From positions 1-64,000 of the forward strand of contig JAPHTP010000096.1 in the NCBI GenBank assembly GCA_026196875.1: a DNA stretch of 64,000 nt. The letters run 5' to 3'. The stretch comes from Kangiellaceae bacterium. GTDB taxonomy: Bacteria > Pseudomonadota > Gammaproteobacteria > Enterobacterales > Kangiellaceae. Positions 43,020 through 52,550 of the stretch are shown here, piece after piece. Position 1 is the stretch's first letter; each line of letters starts with the position of its first letter. The notes under the pieces are model-generated. The model was not told the DNA's origin, made no database searches, and saw only the letters and a program-made list of their open reading frames with translations. The position numbers were made by a program, and so were the translations under genes.

Positions 43020-45566
43020 ATGCCAAATTGGCTTATCCAGCTTTATAAAGACTACGTACTAAAGCACACTTGGACAACCGCATTAGTCGTGGCGGCTATA
43101 ATATCGGGTGTTTCATCTCATATTGTTGACTTTCGTATGGATGCATCGTCAGATTCCTTGGTTTTGGAAAACGATCGTTCTTTGGAGTTTTATCGAAAAG
43201 TTAAAAAGACCTATGGAACGGATGATTACCTATTTATCACCTTTCAACCTAAAGCAAATCTGTTTTCCGAGAAGTCGATAAAGCAACTCAAATCTTTGAA
43301 AGAGCAAATCGCAGCATTGCCAGATGTAGAAACTGTTATTTCTTTGGTCGATGCACCAATTTTTGACCCTGACAATGTCACCTTAACGGATATAGAAAAC
43401 CAGCTGTACTTTATTGGTGACGAAGGCGTCAACTTAGATGCAGCCAGAAAACATATTTTAAGCATTCCATTATATAAAAATCTGTTGATTAGCGAAGATG
43501 GTGAAACAACCGCCATTCAAGCCAATTTAAAGGGGAATAAGAGATATTTTAAATTAAATGATGAGCTGAGAAAGCTTCAGTGGAAAAGAATTAACAAAGA
43601 ACCTTTGACAGCCTATGAGGCGCAAGCCGAACAGAATCTGAAGCAAGAATTACGATTGCTTGCTGATGAAGATGCGAAGCGAAACGAGAGGGTGATAGGT
43701 CAAATTAGGGATATCAAGCAGGGATATCTGAATATTGGCACGGTTTATTTGGGCGGTGTGCCTATGATTGCGCACGACATGATCGAATACGTCAAAAGCG
43801 ATCTTGTTGTATTTGGATTAGGAGTTTTCCTGCTGTTAATCGCCATTCAGGCGTTTATATTTAGAAGAACTCGTTGGATTATCATCACGTTGGGATGCTG
43901 CGTCATTACGGCCAGTTTGAGTATGGGAGTACTAGGTATTTTAGACTGGCCGGTGACGGTTATTTCCTCTAATTTTGTTGCCTTATTGCTGATAATAACC
44001 ATGTCGTTGGTTATCCACTTGATTGTTAGATATCGCCAAGTGGAAAGAGAAAATCTCGATATGGATTACAATGACAAAGTGCTTGAGACAATTTCCTCCA
44101 TGTTCACTCCGTGTGCTTATACGGCGCTGACAACTATAGTTGCATTTGGCTCATTGATGGTCAGCGACATAAGGCCGGTTATAGATTTTGGCAAAATGAT
44201 GATTATGGGAGTCAGCCTGGCCTTTATTGTTGCCTTTTTGATGTTCCCCTTATTAATGCGGTTAGTAAAAAAATCTAGCTTAGACAGACGTAGAGAAAGC
44301 GGCTTCTTCACTTTTACTAACCAGTTGGCAAAAATTACTGATCGTTGGCGTTGGCAAGTTGCGAGTATCGCATTAATTGTAAGTGTTGCTAGCGCTTGGG
44401 GAATTAGCTATTTGTCGGTAGACAATCGTTTTATCGATTACTTTAAGCAGCATACTGAAATTCATCAAGGTATGAAGGTAATCGATACCCAACTAGGTGG
44501 CACGACTCCGTTAGAAATTATCATCCAGCGCTCAGCTATTGAAGCTGATTTTGCTTTTATTGAGGAAGAGAGCGAAGAAGATGAATGGGAAGACGAGTGG
44601 GAAGGTGACGGAGAGGGCTCGGGCGAAGAGGAAGAAACTCCTCGCTTGTGGATGACATCTCACGGTATCGACAAACTCCATAAAGTTCAAAATTTTTTAG
44701 ATGGGATTAGTGTTACCGGCAAAACGCTTTCTTTAGCCGCCGGTTTGCAGATCGTTGAACAAATTAATGGCAATGAGAGACTTAGCGATTTTGAGCTTAC
44801 ATTGTTAGAGAAAAAAATACCGCAGGATTTGCGAGACCAAGTAATGTCTCCTTTTTATGACCGCGAAAATGATGAAGTGAGATTTCTAATCAGAGTTAAA
44901 GAATCAGACCCTGAGCTAGATCGGAATCAATTGCTTGCGGATATCAGCACGTTTTTTACTGAGGAGCTAAACTTTTCAAAAGATACTTTTCAATTTACTG
45001 GAATGCTCATTCTATACAACAACATGCTTGAGAGTTTGTTCAAGTCTCAGATTTTGACGCTTGGCGTTGTATTCGGGATTATCTTAATGATGTTTATCAT
45101 TCTATTCCGCTCGTTTCAGTTGGCTATTTTGGGTATGTTTCCAAATCTAGTCGGTGCGTGTTTTGTACTAGGGCTGATGGGGTGGTCGGGCATTCCGCTA
45201 GATATGATGACCATCACCATCGCTGCGATAAGTATTGGTATAGCGGTAGATAATACGATTCACTATATTCACCGGTTTAAATTAGAGTACGCCAGACTGG
45301 GAGATTACACTAAGGCAATGTATGCCTGCCACGATACGATTGCCCGTGCAATGTACTTTACTTCTATTACCATCATTGCCGGCTTTTCTGTACTGGTTCT
45401 ATCAAACTTTATGCCTTCAATTTATTTTGGCATGTTTACTAGCATGGCAATGTTTATTGCGTTGATGGCAAACTTAACTTTGCTTCCGGTATTGCTGTTG
45501 TTAGTAAAACCACTTAAAGAGCCGGAACAAGTTACTGAAATTGAAGCTGCCTTAGAAAGAAGGTAA
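43020..45566 (+). CDS. MMPL/RND superfamily transporter
   Basis: An 848-residue protein with the two-halved MMPL/SSD-type plan: one membrane helix near the N-terminus, a first periplasmic loop (about 50-265), a helix bundle at about 265-415 with GMPLR-like segments (SLSMGVLGILDWPV and VIHLIVRYRQ), a second periplasmic loop (about 450-670), and a second bundle to the end with GIAVDNTIHYIHRFKLE. The second loop contains a strongly acidic insert at residues about 515-541. The family exports lipids or hopanoid-like molecules; no partner gene is adjacent and the substrate is unknown. Confidence 0.88.
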   Translation: MPNWLIQLYKDYVLKHTWTTALVVAAIISGVSSHIVDFRMDASSDSLVLENDRSLEFYRKVKKTYGTDDYLFITFQPKANLFSEKSIKQLKSLKEQIAALPDVETVISLVDAPIFDPDNVTLTDIENQLYFIGDEGVNLDAARKHILSIPLYKNLLISEDGETTAIQANLKGNKRYFKLNDELRKLQWKRINKEPLTAYEAQAEQNLKQELRLLADEDAKRNERVIGQIRDIKQGYLNIGTVYLGGVPMIAHDMIEYVKSDLVVFGLGVFLLLIAIQAFIFRRTRWIIITLGCCVITASLSMGVLGILDWPVTVISSNFVALLLIITMSLVIHLIVRYRQVERENLDMDYNDKVLETISSMFTPCAYTALTTIVAFGSLMVSDIRPVIDFGKMMIMGVSLAFIVAFLMFPLLMRLVKKSSLDRRRESGFFTFTNQLAKITDRWRWQVASIALIVSVASAWGISYLSVDNRFIDYFKQHTEIHQGMKVIDTQLGGTTPLEIIIQRSAIEADFAFIEEESEEDEWEDEWEGDGEGSGEEEETPRLWMTSHGIDKLHKVQNFLDGISVTGKTLSLAAGLQIVEQINGNERLSDFELTLLEKKIPQDLRDQVMSPFYDRENDEVRFLIRVKESDPELDRNQLLADISTFFTEELNFSKDTFQFTGMLILYNNMLESLFKSQILTLGVVFGIILMMFIILFRSFQLAILGMFPNLVGACFVLGLMGWSGIPLDMMTITIAAISIGIAVDNTIHYIHRFKLEYARLGDYTKAMYACHDTIARAMYFTSITIIAGFSVLVLSNFMPSIYFGMFTSMAMFIALMANLTLLPVLLLLVKPLKEPEQVTEIEAALERR

Positions 45567-45605
45567 GAGGCTAAAGTAGATAATAGGTTTCTTCGTAAAT
45601 AATTG

Positions 45606-45628
45606 AGCGCAGCGATTAAAGCTGCGCT
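45606..45628. terminator. Hairpin at the convergent ends of the MMPL and sufE genes
   Basis: AGCGCAGC at 45606-45613 and GCTGCGCT at 45621-45628 with a 7-base loop that contains the sufE stop codon. The stem is strong but T-poor; CAATTATTT follows on the minus strand. It may terminate sufE transcription. Confidence 0.45.
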
Positions 45629-46020
45629 TGAGCCAGTTGCCTTATTTTCTCTACCATGGCTTGCAAACCGTTTCCACGTGTCGGACTGAGGTGTTTAACC
45701 AAGTCTAGTTTGGCAAAGTAGTCTGCAATATCAAAGTCGATAATTTGTTGTGCTGTTTTGTGGTTATATGCAGCCATTACTATCGCGAGTAATCCACGTA
45801 CTATATGAGCATCACTATCAACTTGAAATTCGAACACGCCATTTTCAACTTTAGGCTCAATCCATACTTGGCTCTGACATCCCGGAACTAAACGATCATC
45901 GGTTTTTAGAGTCTGCTCCATTTCCGGGAGTGCTTTTCCCAGATCAATCATATATTTGTAGCGATCTTCCCAAGAATCGAAAAAGGAAAGGGTGTCGACT
46001 ATTTCTTCAGTTGTGCTCAT
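45616..46020 (-). CDS. sufE: Cysteine desulfuration protein SufE
   Basis: A 134-residue protein. RLVPGCQSQVWI (about residues 43-54) holds the catalytic Cys in the usual GCQS motif, and FFDSWEDRYKYMIDLGKALP is the N-terminal SufE signature. It takes persulfide from SufS and hands it to SufBCD. Last gene of the suf cluster, 110 bases after sufT. Near full family length (138). Confidence 0.95.
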   Translation of the reverse strand: MSTTEEIVDTLSFFDSWEDRYKYMIDLGKALPEMEQTLKTDDRLVPGCQSQVWIEPKVENGVFEFQVDSDAHIVRGLLAIVMAAYNHKTAQQIIDFDIADYFAKLDLVKHLSPTRGNGLQAMVEKIRQLAQAQL

Positions 46021-46130
46021 AAGAAATTACTTAATAAAAATATTGGAATGCAATAATTCGCGAATTCTGCGATAAATGAACTGATTTGGCAACTAATTAA
46101 CTAGAAATAGAAAAATATGCTAGCTTTGTC

Positions 46131-46664
46131 TTAGAAAAACAAGCCTGTCTCGAGCTTGGCTTCGTCGCTCATCATATCTCGAGTCCAAGGTGGGTCAAAC
46201 ACCAAATCAACCTCAACTGATTCAACGTGGGGTACCTTAGCGACTCTATATTTGATATCGCTAACTAATACCGGGCCCATACCGCATGCTGGTGCAGTTA
46301 AAGTCATCGTAATACTTACATTATGTGCGTTTTGATCGATATCTACGCCATAGATTAAGCCCAAATCTACAAGATTTACTGGGATTTCAGGGTCATAGAT
46401 ACTTTTAAGGGCTTGCCAAACCTGGTCTTCAACAATCTCAGTATCGCTCAAATTTTCGAATTCTAGTACCTCAGCTTTCAGACCTAAAGCAGAAGCATCT
46501 GTCCCGTCCACCCGCGCCATATTGCCATTTACGACTACGGTATAGTTACCCCCAAGAGCTTGAGTAATAGTAACAAAAGTATCTTTAGGTATCGTGATTC
46601 GGGTACCGACAGGCACCAGTCGAGCAGGGCAGTCCTCAACGGCTACCACCATTTTTTTTTGCAT
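46131..46664 (-). CDS. sufT: SufT-like DUF59 Fe-S maturation protein
   Basis: A 177-residue protein. Its first 70 residues are a beta-rich domain; the second part is a MIP18/DUF59 domain with LKSIYDPEIPVNLVDLGLIYGVDID and TAPACGMGPVLVSDIKYRVAKVP (with the conserved Cys). SufT proteins help mature Fe-S proteins under high demand. The gene shares one base with sufA (stop TAA/ATG overlap), so translation is coupled. Confidence 0.92.
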   Translation of the reverse strand: MQKKMVVAVEDCPARLVPVGTRITIPKDTFVTITQALGGNYTVVVNGNMARVDGTDASALGLKAEVLEFENLSDTEIVEDQVWQALKSIYDPEIPVNLVDLGLIYGVDIDQNAHNVSITMTLTAPACGMGPVLVSDIKYRVAKVPHVESVEVDLVFDPPWTRDMMSDEAKLETGLFF

Positions 46665-47029
46665 TACTGCTGCTCCACCGTAAAGCTTTCACCGCAGCCG
46701 CAGAGTGCCGTTGCATTTGGGTTATTAAAGTCTAAGCGAAAGTTAATTCCTTCTTGGACATAGTCGACTTGTGTTCCCCTAATAAGTGGCAGTACTTCGG
46801 GGAGTATATAAAGAGGGAGTTGGTTGGCTAGTTCGAACTTCTGCGCTTTTTCATCTATGTTGAACGCAAGCTCAAGCAAATACTTGTAACCTGAGCAGCC
46901 ACTTTCTTTTACGTCGAATTGTAAGCCGACCGCATTCTTGGCTTTTACCTGCTTAGCCAAATGGACAAGTGCTTTTTCAGAAAAGCTCACCGGTAGTACT
47001 GAGTTGGGGTCAAAAGTTGCGACAGTCAT
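46664..47029 (-). CDS. sufA: A-type Fe-S carrier protein (SufA/IscA family)
   Basis: A 121-residue HesB-fold protein. KESGCSGYKYLLE supplies the first conserved Cys and ATALCGCGESFTV the CGC pair near the C-terminus. It carries clusters from the SufBCD scaffold to target enzymes. It lies between sufS and sufT. The symbol reflects the locus; family tools may call it an IscA- or ErpA-like subtype. Confidence 0.9.
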   Translation of the reverse strand: MTVATFDPNSVLPVSFSEKALVHLAKQVKAKNAVGLQFDVKESGCSGYKYLLELAFNIDEKAQKFELANQLPLYILPEVLPLIRGTQVDYVQEGINFRLDFNNPNATALCGCGESFTVEQQ

Positions 47030-47129
47030 ATTTATCTAAATACTCTTTTATCTAAACACTCACTTTGGTACAAACTATTTATTTTAGGATAAACAGCTAA
47101 ATCTAGTTTTATCTAATTACCTTTTACAA

Positions 47130-48353
47130 TTACATCAAAAAGGTTTTTGCCTTTTCAAGGCCTGCGAACAACTGATCAATTTCTTGCTTGGTGTTATAAA
47201 AGCTGAAAGATGCGCGGATGGTGCCGGATAAACCCAAAGCATCCATTAAAGGCATAGCGCAATGGTGGCCCGTTCTGACTGCGATGCCTTGTTGATCTAA
47301 TAGCATACCGACATCTTGTGAATGACAACCTTGCATAATAAAACTAAGCACAGAAGTTTTGTTACAGTCACTGCCTATGATTTTTATCTCAGGAATTGAA
47401 TCTGCCTTTTGTGTAGCGTACTCAATGAGCTCCATTTCATAGTCAGAGAGTTGCTGACGATTGAATTGATTTAGATAGTCGACCGCAGCACCCATTGCAA
47501 TTGAACCTTCAATGTTCGGCGTACCAGCTTCAAACTTATAAGGTAGTCGATTAAAAGTCGTTCCTGAAAAGCTTACTTTTTCGATCATCTCTCCGCCGCC
47601 GTGCCAAGGTGGCATTTCCTCAAGAATTTCTTTTTTACCGTACAAAACGCCTATGCCGGTTGGGGCAAACATCTTATGGCCGGAAAAAGCATAAAAGTCG
47701 CAATCTAAAGCTTGCACATCAATCTTCAAGTGAGGTGCGGCCTGAGCTCCGTCGACAAGTACCTTTGCTCCTACTGTATGAGCTGCTGCAATAATTCTTT
47801 CGACGGGATTTATGACTCCTAGTGCATTTGAAATATGGCCAATTGCAACAAGCTTAACTTTATCTGATAACAAGGATTCAAAGTCATCATAATCGAGTTC
47901 GCCATTAGATTTAACTTTAATAGGAAGTAACTCTGCGCCGACTTGTTCGCACAAAATTTGCCAAGGAACAATATTAGAGTGATGTTCAAGAGTTGAAACT
48001 ATTACCTGATCGCCTGATTGGATATTCTGGCGTCCCCAGGTTTGGGCAACCAGGTTGATAGATTCTGTAGTACCTCTCGTCCAAATAATTTCTTCTCGAT
48101 GTTTAGCGTTAACAAACTGTTGAAGTTTCACTCGAGCATTTTCAAATTTTTCAGTGGCTTTATCGCTTAGTGCGTGCGCTCCGCGATGTACATTGGAGTT
48201 TATATGTTGATAATAATCATCGATTGCGTCGATAACCGCTTGAGGCTTTTGTGAAGTAGCGCCGTTATCAAAATAGACTAGCGGTTTCCCGTGAACCTGT
48301 TCATTTAATATAGGAAAATCAGCTCTTACTTTTTCAATATTAAATTCTCGCAT
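47130..48353 (-). CDS. sufS: Cysteine desulfurase SufS
   Basis: A 407-residue PLP enzyme that removes sulfur from cysteine. The PLP Lys is in FYAFSGHKMFAPTGIGVLYG, the active-site Cys in AVRTGHHCAMPLMDAL, and NVHRGAH and TRGTTESINLVA are conserved. The frame extends to 48419 and would overlap sufD by 29 bases, but the ATG at 48353 (MREFNIEKVRADFP) has a GAGAAGAG ribosome site and gives the usual length, so I use it. Confidence 0.96.
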   Translation of the reverse strand: MREFNIEKVRADFPILNEQVHGKPLVYFDNGATSQKPQAVIDAIDDYYQHINSNVHRGAHALSDKATEKFENARVKLQQFVNAKHREEIIWTRGTTESINLVAQTWGRQNIQSGDQVIVSTLEHHSNIVPWQILCEQVGAELLPIKVKSNGELDYDDFESLLSDKVKLVAIGHISNALGVINPVERIIAAAHTVGAKVLVDGAQAAPHLKIDVQALDCDFYAFSGHKMFAPTGIGVLYGKKEILEEMPPWHGGGEMIEKVSFSGTTFNRLPYKFEAGTPNIEGSIAMGAAVDYLNQFNRQQLSDYEMELIEYATQKADSIPEIKIIGSDCNKTSVLSFIMQGCHSQDVGMLLDQQGIAVRTGHHCAMPLMDALGLSGTIRASFSFYNTKQEIDQLFAGLEKAKTFLM

Positions 48354-48390
48354 CGCTCTTCTCAAATTGTTCCTAATTACATCACTCAAA

Positions 48391-49689
48391 TCAATCGAGA
48401 TGTGACATGTATTCATCAAGCAACGAAGTTAAAAAGTCATTTAATTCTTCGAGTTTAACTTTATTGAGTAATTCTTGAATAAATGCAATGCTCAGCATTT
48501 TTTTCGCTTTTTGACGATCAATACCGCGAGTCTGCAGATAATAAACTGATTTTTCGTCAAGTTGGGCCACTGTGGCACCGTGAGCACATTTAACATCGTC
48601 TGCATAGATTTCTAATTCGGGCTTAGTATTGATCTCCGCGCGATTAGTTAACAATAAGTTCTTGTTATTTAGAAATGCGTCGGATTTTTGAGCATCTTCA
48701 AAAATATGTATTTTGCCGTTAAAAGTTGCACTTGCTTCATCAGCTATAATTCCTCGGAAAATCTCGTTGCTAGTGCAGTGCGCTACTTGGTGTTCAATAT
48801 TGGAGTGGTAATCGATCGCTTGTTCATTGGCAGGCAAATAGATGCCAGTAAGTTCTGCATGCGAACCATTTCCTTGATGTTTAACATTTATATCTGTGCG
48901 GTTTAAGCGACTTCCTAGACCCAAGAAAAAGCAATTTAAAGTAGCGCTTTGAGCTAATCGGCTTTCGACCTTACTCGATTGAATTGCTCGCTCAGATTCT
49001 AAATTTAAACGGTAATGATTGCAGGTCGCGTTGGCGTCAATTGAAAATAAACTCTGCTGCAGCGTTAATGTACTGTCTTCTTCTATTTGAGAGTCAAATA
49101 GTTCTACCAAGGTGAATTCACTGCCCGGTTGTTGTTTAACCAAGACTCTGTTGGTTGTTACTTCCGCCGCTCCATTATCCAGGGTGATGTGTCGAATAAA
49201 TACAGGAGATTCAATTCGGATGTTCTTGGTAATTTCTATCAAGATACCGTTGTTGCACAGAGCGAGATTCAAATTGTCGAGAGCATTCTTTGAGTCGATT
49301 TCAGTTTGTTCAATAATGAATTGTTGTTGTTCAGTTGAGACTGAGTCAAAAGAAGTAATCGCAATACCCGGTTGTAGAGATCGGGTAGTGAGATCTGAAA
49401 TCAATACGCCGTTGATAAATGTGATCTCGATTGAATTTGGTAATGCAATTTGAGAAGAGCTAACGGCTAAATCTTCATAAGTATTCGTGTTCAGTTTGAA
49501 GGTCTGAGCTTTCAGGAAGCTCATATCATTGTATTTCCAATGCTCAACCTTTCGTGTTGGAAGCGGCATTGATTTAAACGCGCCAAGTGCGTCGTTTTGA
49601 ATTGAAGATAACCACTCGAGTCTATTTACTTGACTAAGCTCGTCAAAGTCTAGAGATGCGTGGTTATTAAAATCTATAGAGTTACTCAT
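48391..49689 (-). CDS. sufD: Fe-S cluster assembly protein SufD
   Basis: A 432-residue protein of the SufBD beta-helix fold. MPLPTRKVEHWKYNDMSFL opens the protein and KPELEIYADDVKCAHGATVAQLDEKSVYYLQTRGI (about 340-375) is the signature with conserved Cys and His. It forms the SufBC2D scaffold with SufB and SufC. It starts 30 bases after sufC. Confidence 0.95.
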   Translation of the reverse strand: MSNSIDFNNHASLDFDELSQVNRLEWLSSIQNDALGAFKSMPLPTRKVEHWKYNDMSFLKAQTFKLNTNTYEDLAVSSSQIALPNSIEITFINGVLISDLTTRSLQPGIAITSFDSVSTEQQQFIIEQTEIDSKNALDNLNLALCNNGILIEITKNIRIESPVFIRHITLDNGAAEVTTNRVLVKQQPGSEFTLVELFDSQIEEDSTLTLQQSLFSIDANATCNHYRLNLESERAIQSSKVESRLAQSATLNCFFLGLGSRLNRTDINVKHQGNGSHAELTGIYLPANEQAIDYHSNIEHQVAHCTSNEIFRGIIADEASATFNGKIHIFEDAQKSDAFLNNKNLLLTNRAEINTKPELEIYADDVKCAHGATVAQLDEKSVYYLQTRGIDRQKAKKMLSIAFIQELLNKVKLEELNDFLTSLLDEYMSHLD

Positions 49690-49719
49690 ATCAGTTTCCG
49701 AATGGCCTCGTTATCAAGA

Positions 49720-50463
49720 TTAAAGCTTATCGATCCAGCTATAACCTTTTTCTTCAAGCTCCAACGCTAGTTCTTTACCGCCGGACTTGACGATCTTTCC
49801 GTCTGACAACACATGAACATAATCGGGAACGATATAATCTAGTAGTCTTTGATAATGGGTTACTACAATAAAAGCGCGGTTATCGTCACGACAAGCGTTA
49901 ACGCCATCAGCCACTACTTGTAATGCATCGATATCTAGGCCTGAGTCTGTCTCATCTAAAATACATAGCTTGGGTTCTAGCATTATCATCTGCATAATTT
50001 CATTACGCTTCTTTTCCCCTCCAGAAAACCCTTCATTAACACCACGTTTTAGAAAGTTTTGGTCAAGATTAACTTGCTGGCATTTTTCTCTTGCCAGTTT
50101 CATGAAAGTAACCGCATCATAAGGTTCTTTGCCTTGATATTCGCGAGTAGTATCAATGCTCGCTTTTAAAAACTCCATGTTGCTAACCCCGGGGATCTCG
50201 ACTGGATATTGAAATGCCAAAAATAGACCTTCTCGGGCTCTTTCGTCAGCTTCCATTTCCAGAATATTTTGGCCATCAAATTTTACTTCACCTTCGGTGA
50301 CTTCGTAGCCTTCGCGCCCGGAAAGCACGTAGCCAAAAGTACTTTTACCCGAACCATTGGGCCCCATGATGGCGTGAACTTCACCTGGTTTTACTTCTAG
50401 GTTCAATCCCTTAAGAATATTCTTATCTTCTACATTTGCATGTAAATTTTTAATTGATAGCAT
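49720..50463 (-). CDS. sufC: Fe-S cluster assembly ATPase SufC
   Basis: A 247-residue ABC-type ATPase. Walker A GPNGSGKS, FLAFQYPVEIPGVSN, signature FSGGEKKRNEI, Walker B CILDETDSGLD and H-loop VTHYQ are all present, with the SufC-specific GGEKKR. It powers scaffold assembly. Its start is 36 bases after the sufB stop. Confidence 0.97.
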   Translation of the reverse strand: MLSIKNLHANVEDKNILKGLNLEVKPGEVHAIMGPNGSGKSTFGYVLSGREGYEVTEGEVKFDGQNILEMEADERAREGLFLAFQYPVEIPGVSNMEFLKASIDTTREYQGKEPYDAVTFMKLAREKCQQVNLDQNFLKRGVNEGFSGGEKKRNEIMQMIMLEPKLCILDETDSGLDIDALQVVADGVNACRDDNRAFIVVTHYQRLLDYIVPDYVHVLSDGKIVKSGGKELALELEEKGYSWIDKL

Positions 50464-50499
50464 TGCTTAACTCGTTTAGTAGATTTATTCGGTACAGGT

Positions 50500-51936
50500 T
50501 TAACCAACAGATCCTTCAAGACTAACTTCCAGCAATTTGCCTGCTTCTACCGCAAATTCCATAGGAAGTTCTTTAAAGACTTCTTTGCAGAATCCATTCA
50601 CTATCATTGAGACCGCTTTTTCTGCATCTATTCCTCGCTGTTGGCATAGGAACAATTGGTCATCACTCACTTTTGAAGTGGTTGCTTCGTGTTCAACAAT
50701 AGCGTTTGGGTGTTTACTTTCAATATAGGGGAAGGTATGCGCACCGCAGCGATCACCTATTAGTAAAGAATCACACTGAGTGTAATTTCTAGCGCCATCG
50801 GCGCGAGGGCTCATACGCACAAGGCCGCGGTAAGCGTTTTGGCTTTTACCAGCAGAAATACCTTTAGAAATGATTGTAGATTTTGAGTTTTTACCTAGAT
50901 GTATCATCTTGGTGCCTGTGTCGGCCTGCTGGTAATTACGGGTTAGTGCTACCGAGTAAAATTCACCAACGCTGTTTTCGCCGCGCAATACTACAGAAGG
51001 ATATTTCCAGGTAATAGCAGAACCCGTTTCAACTTGAGTCCAGGATATCTTCGCATTTTTATGGCAAATGCCGCGTTTGGTAACAAAGTTATATATTCCA
51101 CCATTGCCATTTTCGTCGCCCGGATACCAGTTTTGTACGGTAGAGTATTTGATTTCAGCATCATCCAGTGCAACCAATTCTACCACTGCTGCATGAAGTT
51201 GGTTTTCGTCCCGCATAGGCGCAGTACAGCCTTCCAAATAACTTACGTGGCTGCCTTCATCTGCAACTATCAAGGTACGCTCAAACTGGCCGGTTTTGGC
51301 TTCGTTAATTCTGAAATAAGTCGACAATTCCATAGGGCAACGTACGCCTTTAGGAATGTAGACAAATGATCCATCACTGAATACTGCAGAGTTTAATGCG
51401 GCAAAGTAATTGTCTTTTTGCGGCACAACGGAACCGATATATTTTTTAATGAGTTCTGGGTATTTATGTACAGCCTCAGAAATAGGGCAGAAGATAACAC
51501 CTGCTTCAGCAAGTTTTTCTTTAAACGTGGTAGCCACAGATACTGAGTCAAACACTACATCGACGGCTACCCCCGCCAAAACTTCTTGCTCGTGTAGCGG
51601 TATACCTAATTTGTTGTATGTTTCGATAAGTTCAGGGTCGACTTCGTCTAAACTTTTAGGCCTATCTTCTATGCTTTTAGGCGCGGAGTAATAGGAAACT
51701 TCGTTCAAATCAATCTTTGGATAATTCAGGTGAGCCCACTCAGGCTCTTGCATTTGCTTAAAATTCTCAAAAGCCTTTAAGCGCCATTCTAAAAGCCACT
51801 CAGGCTCATTTTTCTTAGCAGATATAAAACGAATTACGTCTTCGTTTAGACCAGGAGGAAGGGTCTCAGACTCGATGTCTGTAACAAAGCCTGCTTCATA
51901 TTCTGTCTTAACATACTGGTCAATTACTTCAGACAT
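50500..51936 (-). CDS. sufB: Fe-S cluster assembly protein SufB
   Basis: A 478-residue scaffold protein. [45 protein letters not shown] is the hallmark, and [13 protein letters not shown] holds the conserved Cys (the equivalent of Cys405 in E. coli). It forms nascent clusters with SufC and SufD. It is the first structural gene of the suf operon, 24 bases after the iscR-type gene. Length is normal (E. coli 495). Confidence 0.97.
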   Translation of the reverse strand: MSEVIDQYVKTEYEAGFVTDIESETLPPGLNEDVIRFISAKKNEPEWLLEWRLKAFENFKQMQEPEWAHLNYPKIDLNEVSYYSAPKSIEDRPKSLDEVDPELIETYNKLGIPLHEQEVLAGVAVDVVFDSVSVATTFKEKLAEAGVIFCPISEAVHKYPELIKKYIGSVVPQKDNYFAALNSAVFSDGSFVYIPKGVRCPMELSTYFRINEAKTGQFERTLIVADEGSHVSYLEGCTAPMRDENQLHAAVVELVALDDAEIKYSTVQNWYPGDENGNGGIYNFVTKRGICHKNAKISWTQVETGSAITWKYPSVVLRGENSVGEFYSVALTRNYQQADTGTKMIHLGKNSKSTIISKGISAGKSQNAYRGLVRMSPRADGARNYTQCDSLLIGDRCGAHTFPYIESKHPNAIVEHEATTSKVSDDQLFLCQQRGIDAEKAVSMIVNGFCKEVFKELPMEFAVEAGKLLEVSLEGSVG

Positions 51937-51960
51937 TAAATTTTCTCTAAGTTCAAACCA

Positions 51961-52437
51961 TTAATTTATGGTAGTAAGTTCAATATTCTTTTCTAAATCA
52001 GAGGCTTGTTGCTGAGCTCTCTGTTTGGCCTGTTCTTCATTTTGACGAATCAACTCTCCTAGAGTAATTTCATCAAGAAATGAGTTTATTCTATCGCTTA
52101 AATCCACCCATAAATTGTGAGTTAAGCACTGCTTTCCATCGTGGCAATTTGCTCTACCTTCACAGCGAGATACATCCATTGATTCATTTACCGCATTGAT
52201 GATATTAGCCACACTAATATCATCAATTGATCCATTTAGTTGATATCCACCACCTGGGCCGCGAACACTTTTAACCAAATCTTCGCGACGAAGCTTAGAA
52301 AATAGTTGTTCCAGATAGGACAACGAAATTGCCTGTCTCTCTGAAATATCGTTTAGATTCACTGGATGCGAGTGGCTGTTAATTGCCAGGTCGAGCATCG
52401 CAGTAACAGCATATCTTCCTTTGGTTGTAAGTCGCAT
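51961..52437 (-). CDS. iscR: IscR-type Fe-S responsive Rrf2 regulator
   Basis: A 158-residue Rrf2-family regulator. [18 protein letters not shown] opens the winged helix and RGPGGGYQL is the wing. The cluster ligands are C92, C98, C104 and H107, the exact spacing and numbering of E. coli IscR, so it should bind [2Fe-2S]. It leads the suf operon as its probable autoregulator. A type 1-like IscR site overlaps its promoter. SufR is unlikely because that family differs; the name reflects the motifs. Confidence 0.94.
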   Translation of the reverse strand: MRLTTKGRYAVTAMLDLAINSHSHPVNLNDISERQAISLSYLEQLFSKLRREDLVKSVRGPGGGYQLNGSIDDISVANIINAVNESMDVSRCEGRANCHDGKQCLTHNLWVDLSDRINSFLDEITLGELIRQNEEQAKQRAQQQASDLEKNIELTTIN

Positions 52438-52498
52438 AGGCTACCTCGAGCTTTGGTTCGCTGTTCAACTTAACAACCAGCAAACTCTAATAGTTGTA

Positions 52499-52527
52499 AT
52501 TCTCTAATAACCTACTATTTTGGTCAA
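52499..52527 (-). promoter_or_regulatory. Probable iscR-suf promoter
   Basis: On the minus strand TTGACC (plus strand 52522-52527) is a good -35 and GAGAAT (52499-52504) a 4/6 -10, separated by 17 bases, about 60 bases upstream of the iscR start. The -35 lies inside the candidate IscR site. Confidence 0.6.
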
Positions 52528-52531
52528 GTAA
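52507..52531 (-). promoter_or_regulatory. Candidate type 1 IscR binding site
   Basis: A 25-base segment that matches the type 1 IscR consensus at 21 of 25 positions by my reading, with the core TTGACCAAAATAGTAGG on the minus strand. It overlaps the -35 element, the arrangement used for autorepression of iscR in E. coli. The consensus was recalled, not scored by a matrix. Confidence 0.65.
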
Positions 52532-52536
52532 TTGTT

Positions 52537-52550
52537 TTGATCGTGATCAA
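52537..52550 (-). promoter_or_regulatory. FNR-like palindrome upstream of iscR
   Basis: TTGATCGTGATCAA matches TTGAT-N4-ATCAA perfectly. It covers the last bases of suhB and sits just upstream of the iscR -35 box, centred about 50 bases from the likely start. It could couple suf expression to oxygen; the position is not a classic activating one, so regulation is uncertain. Confidence 0.55.
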
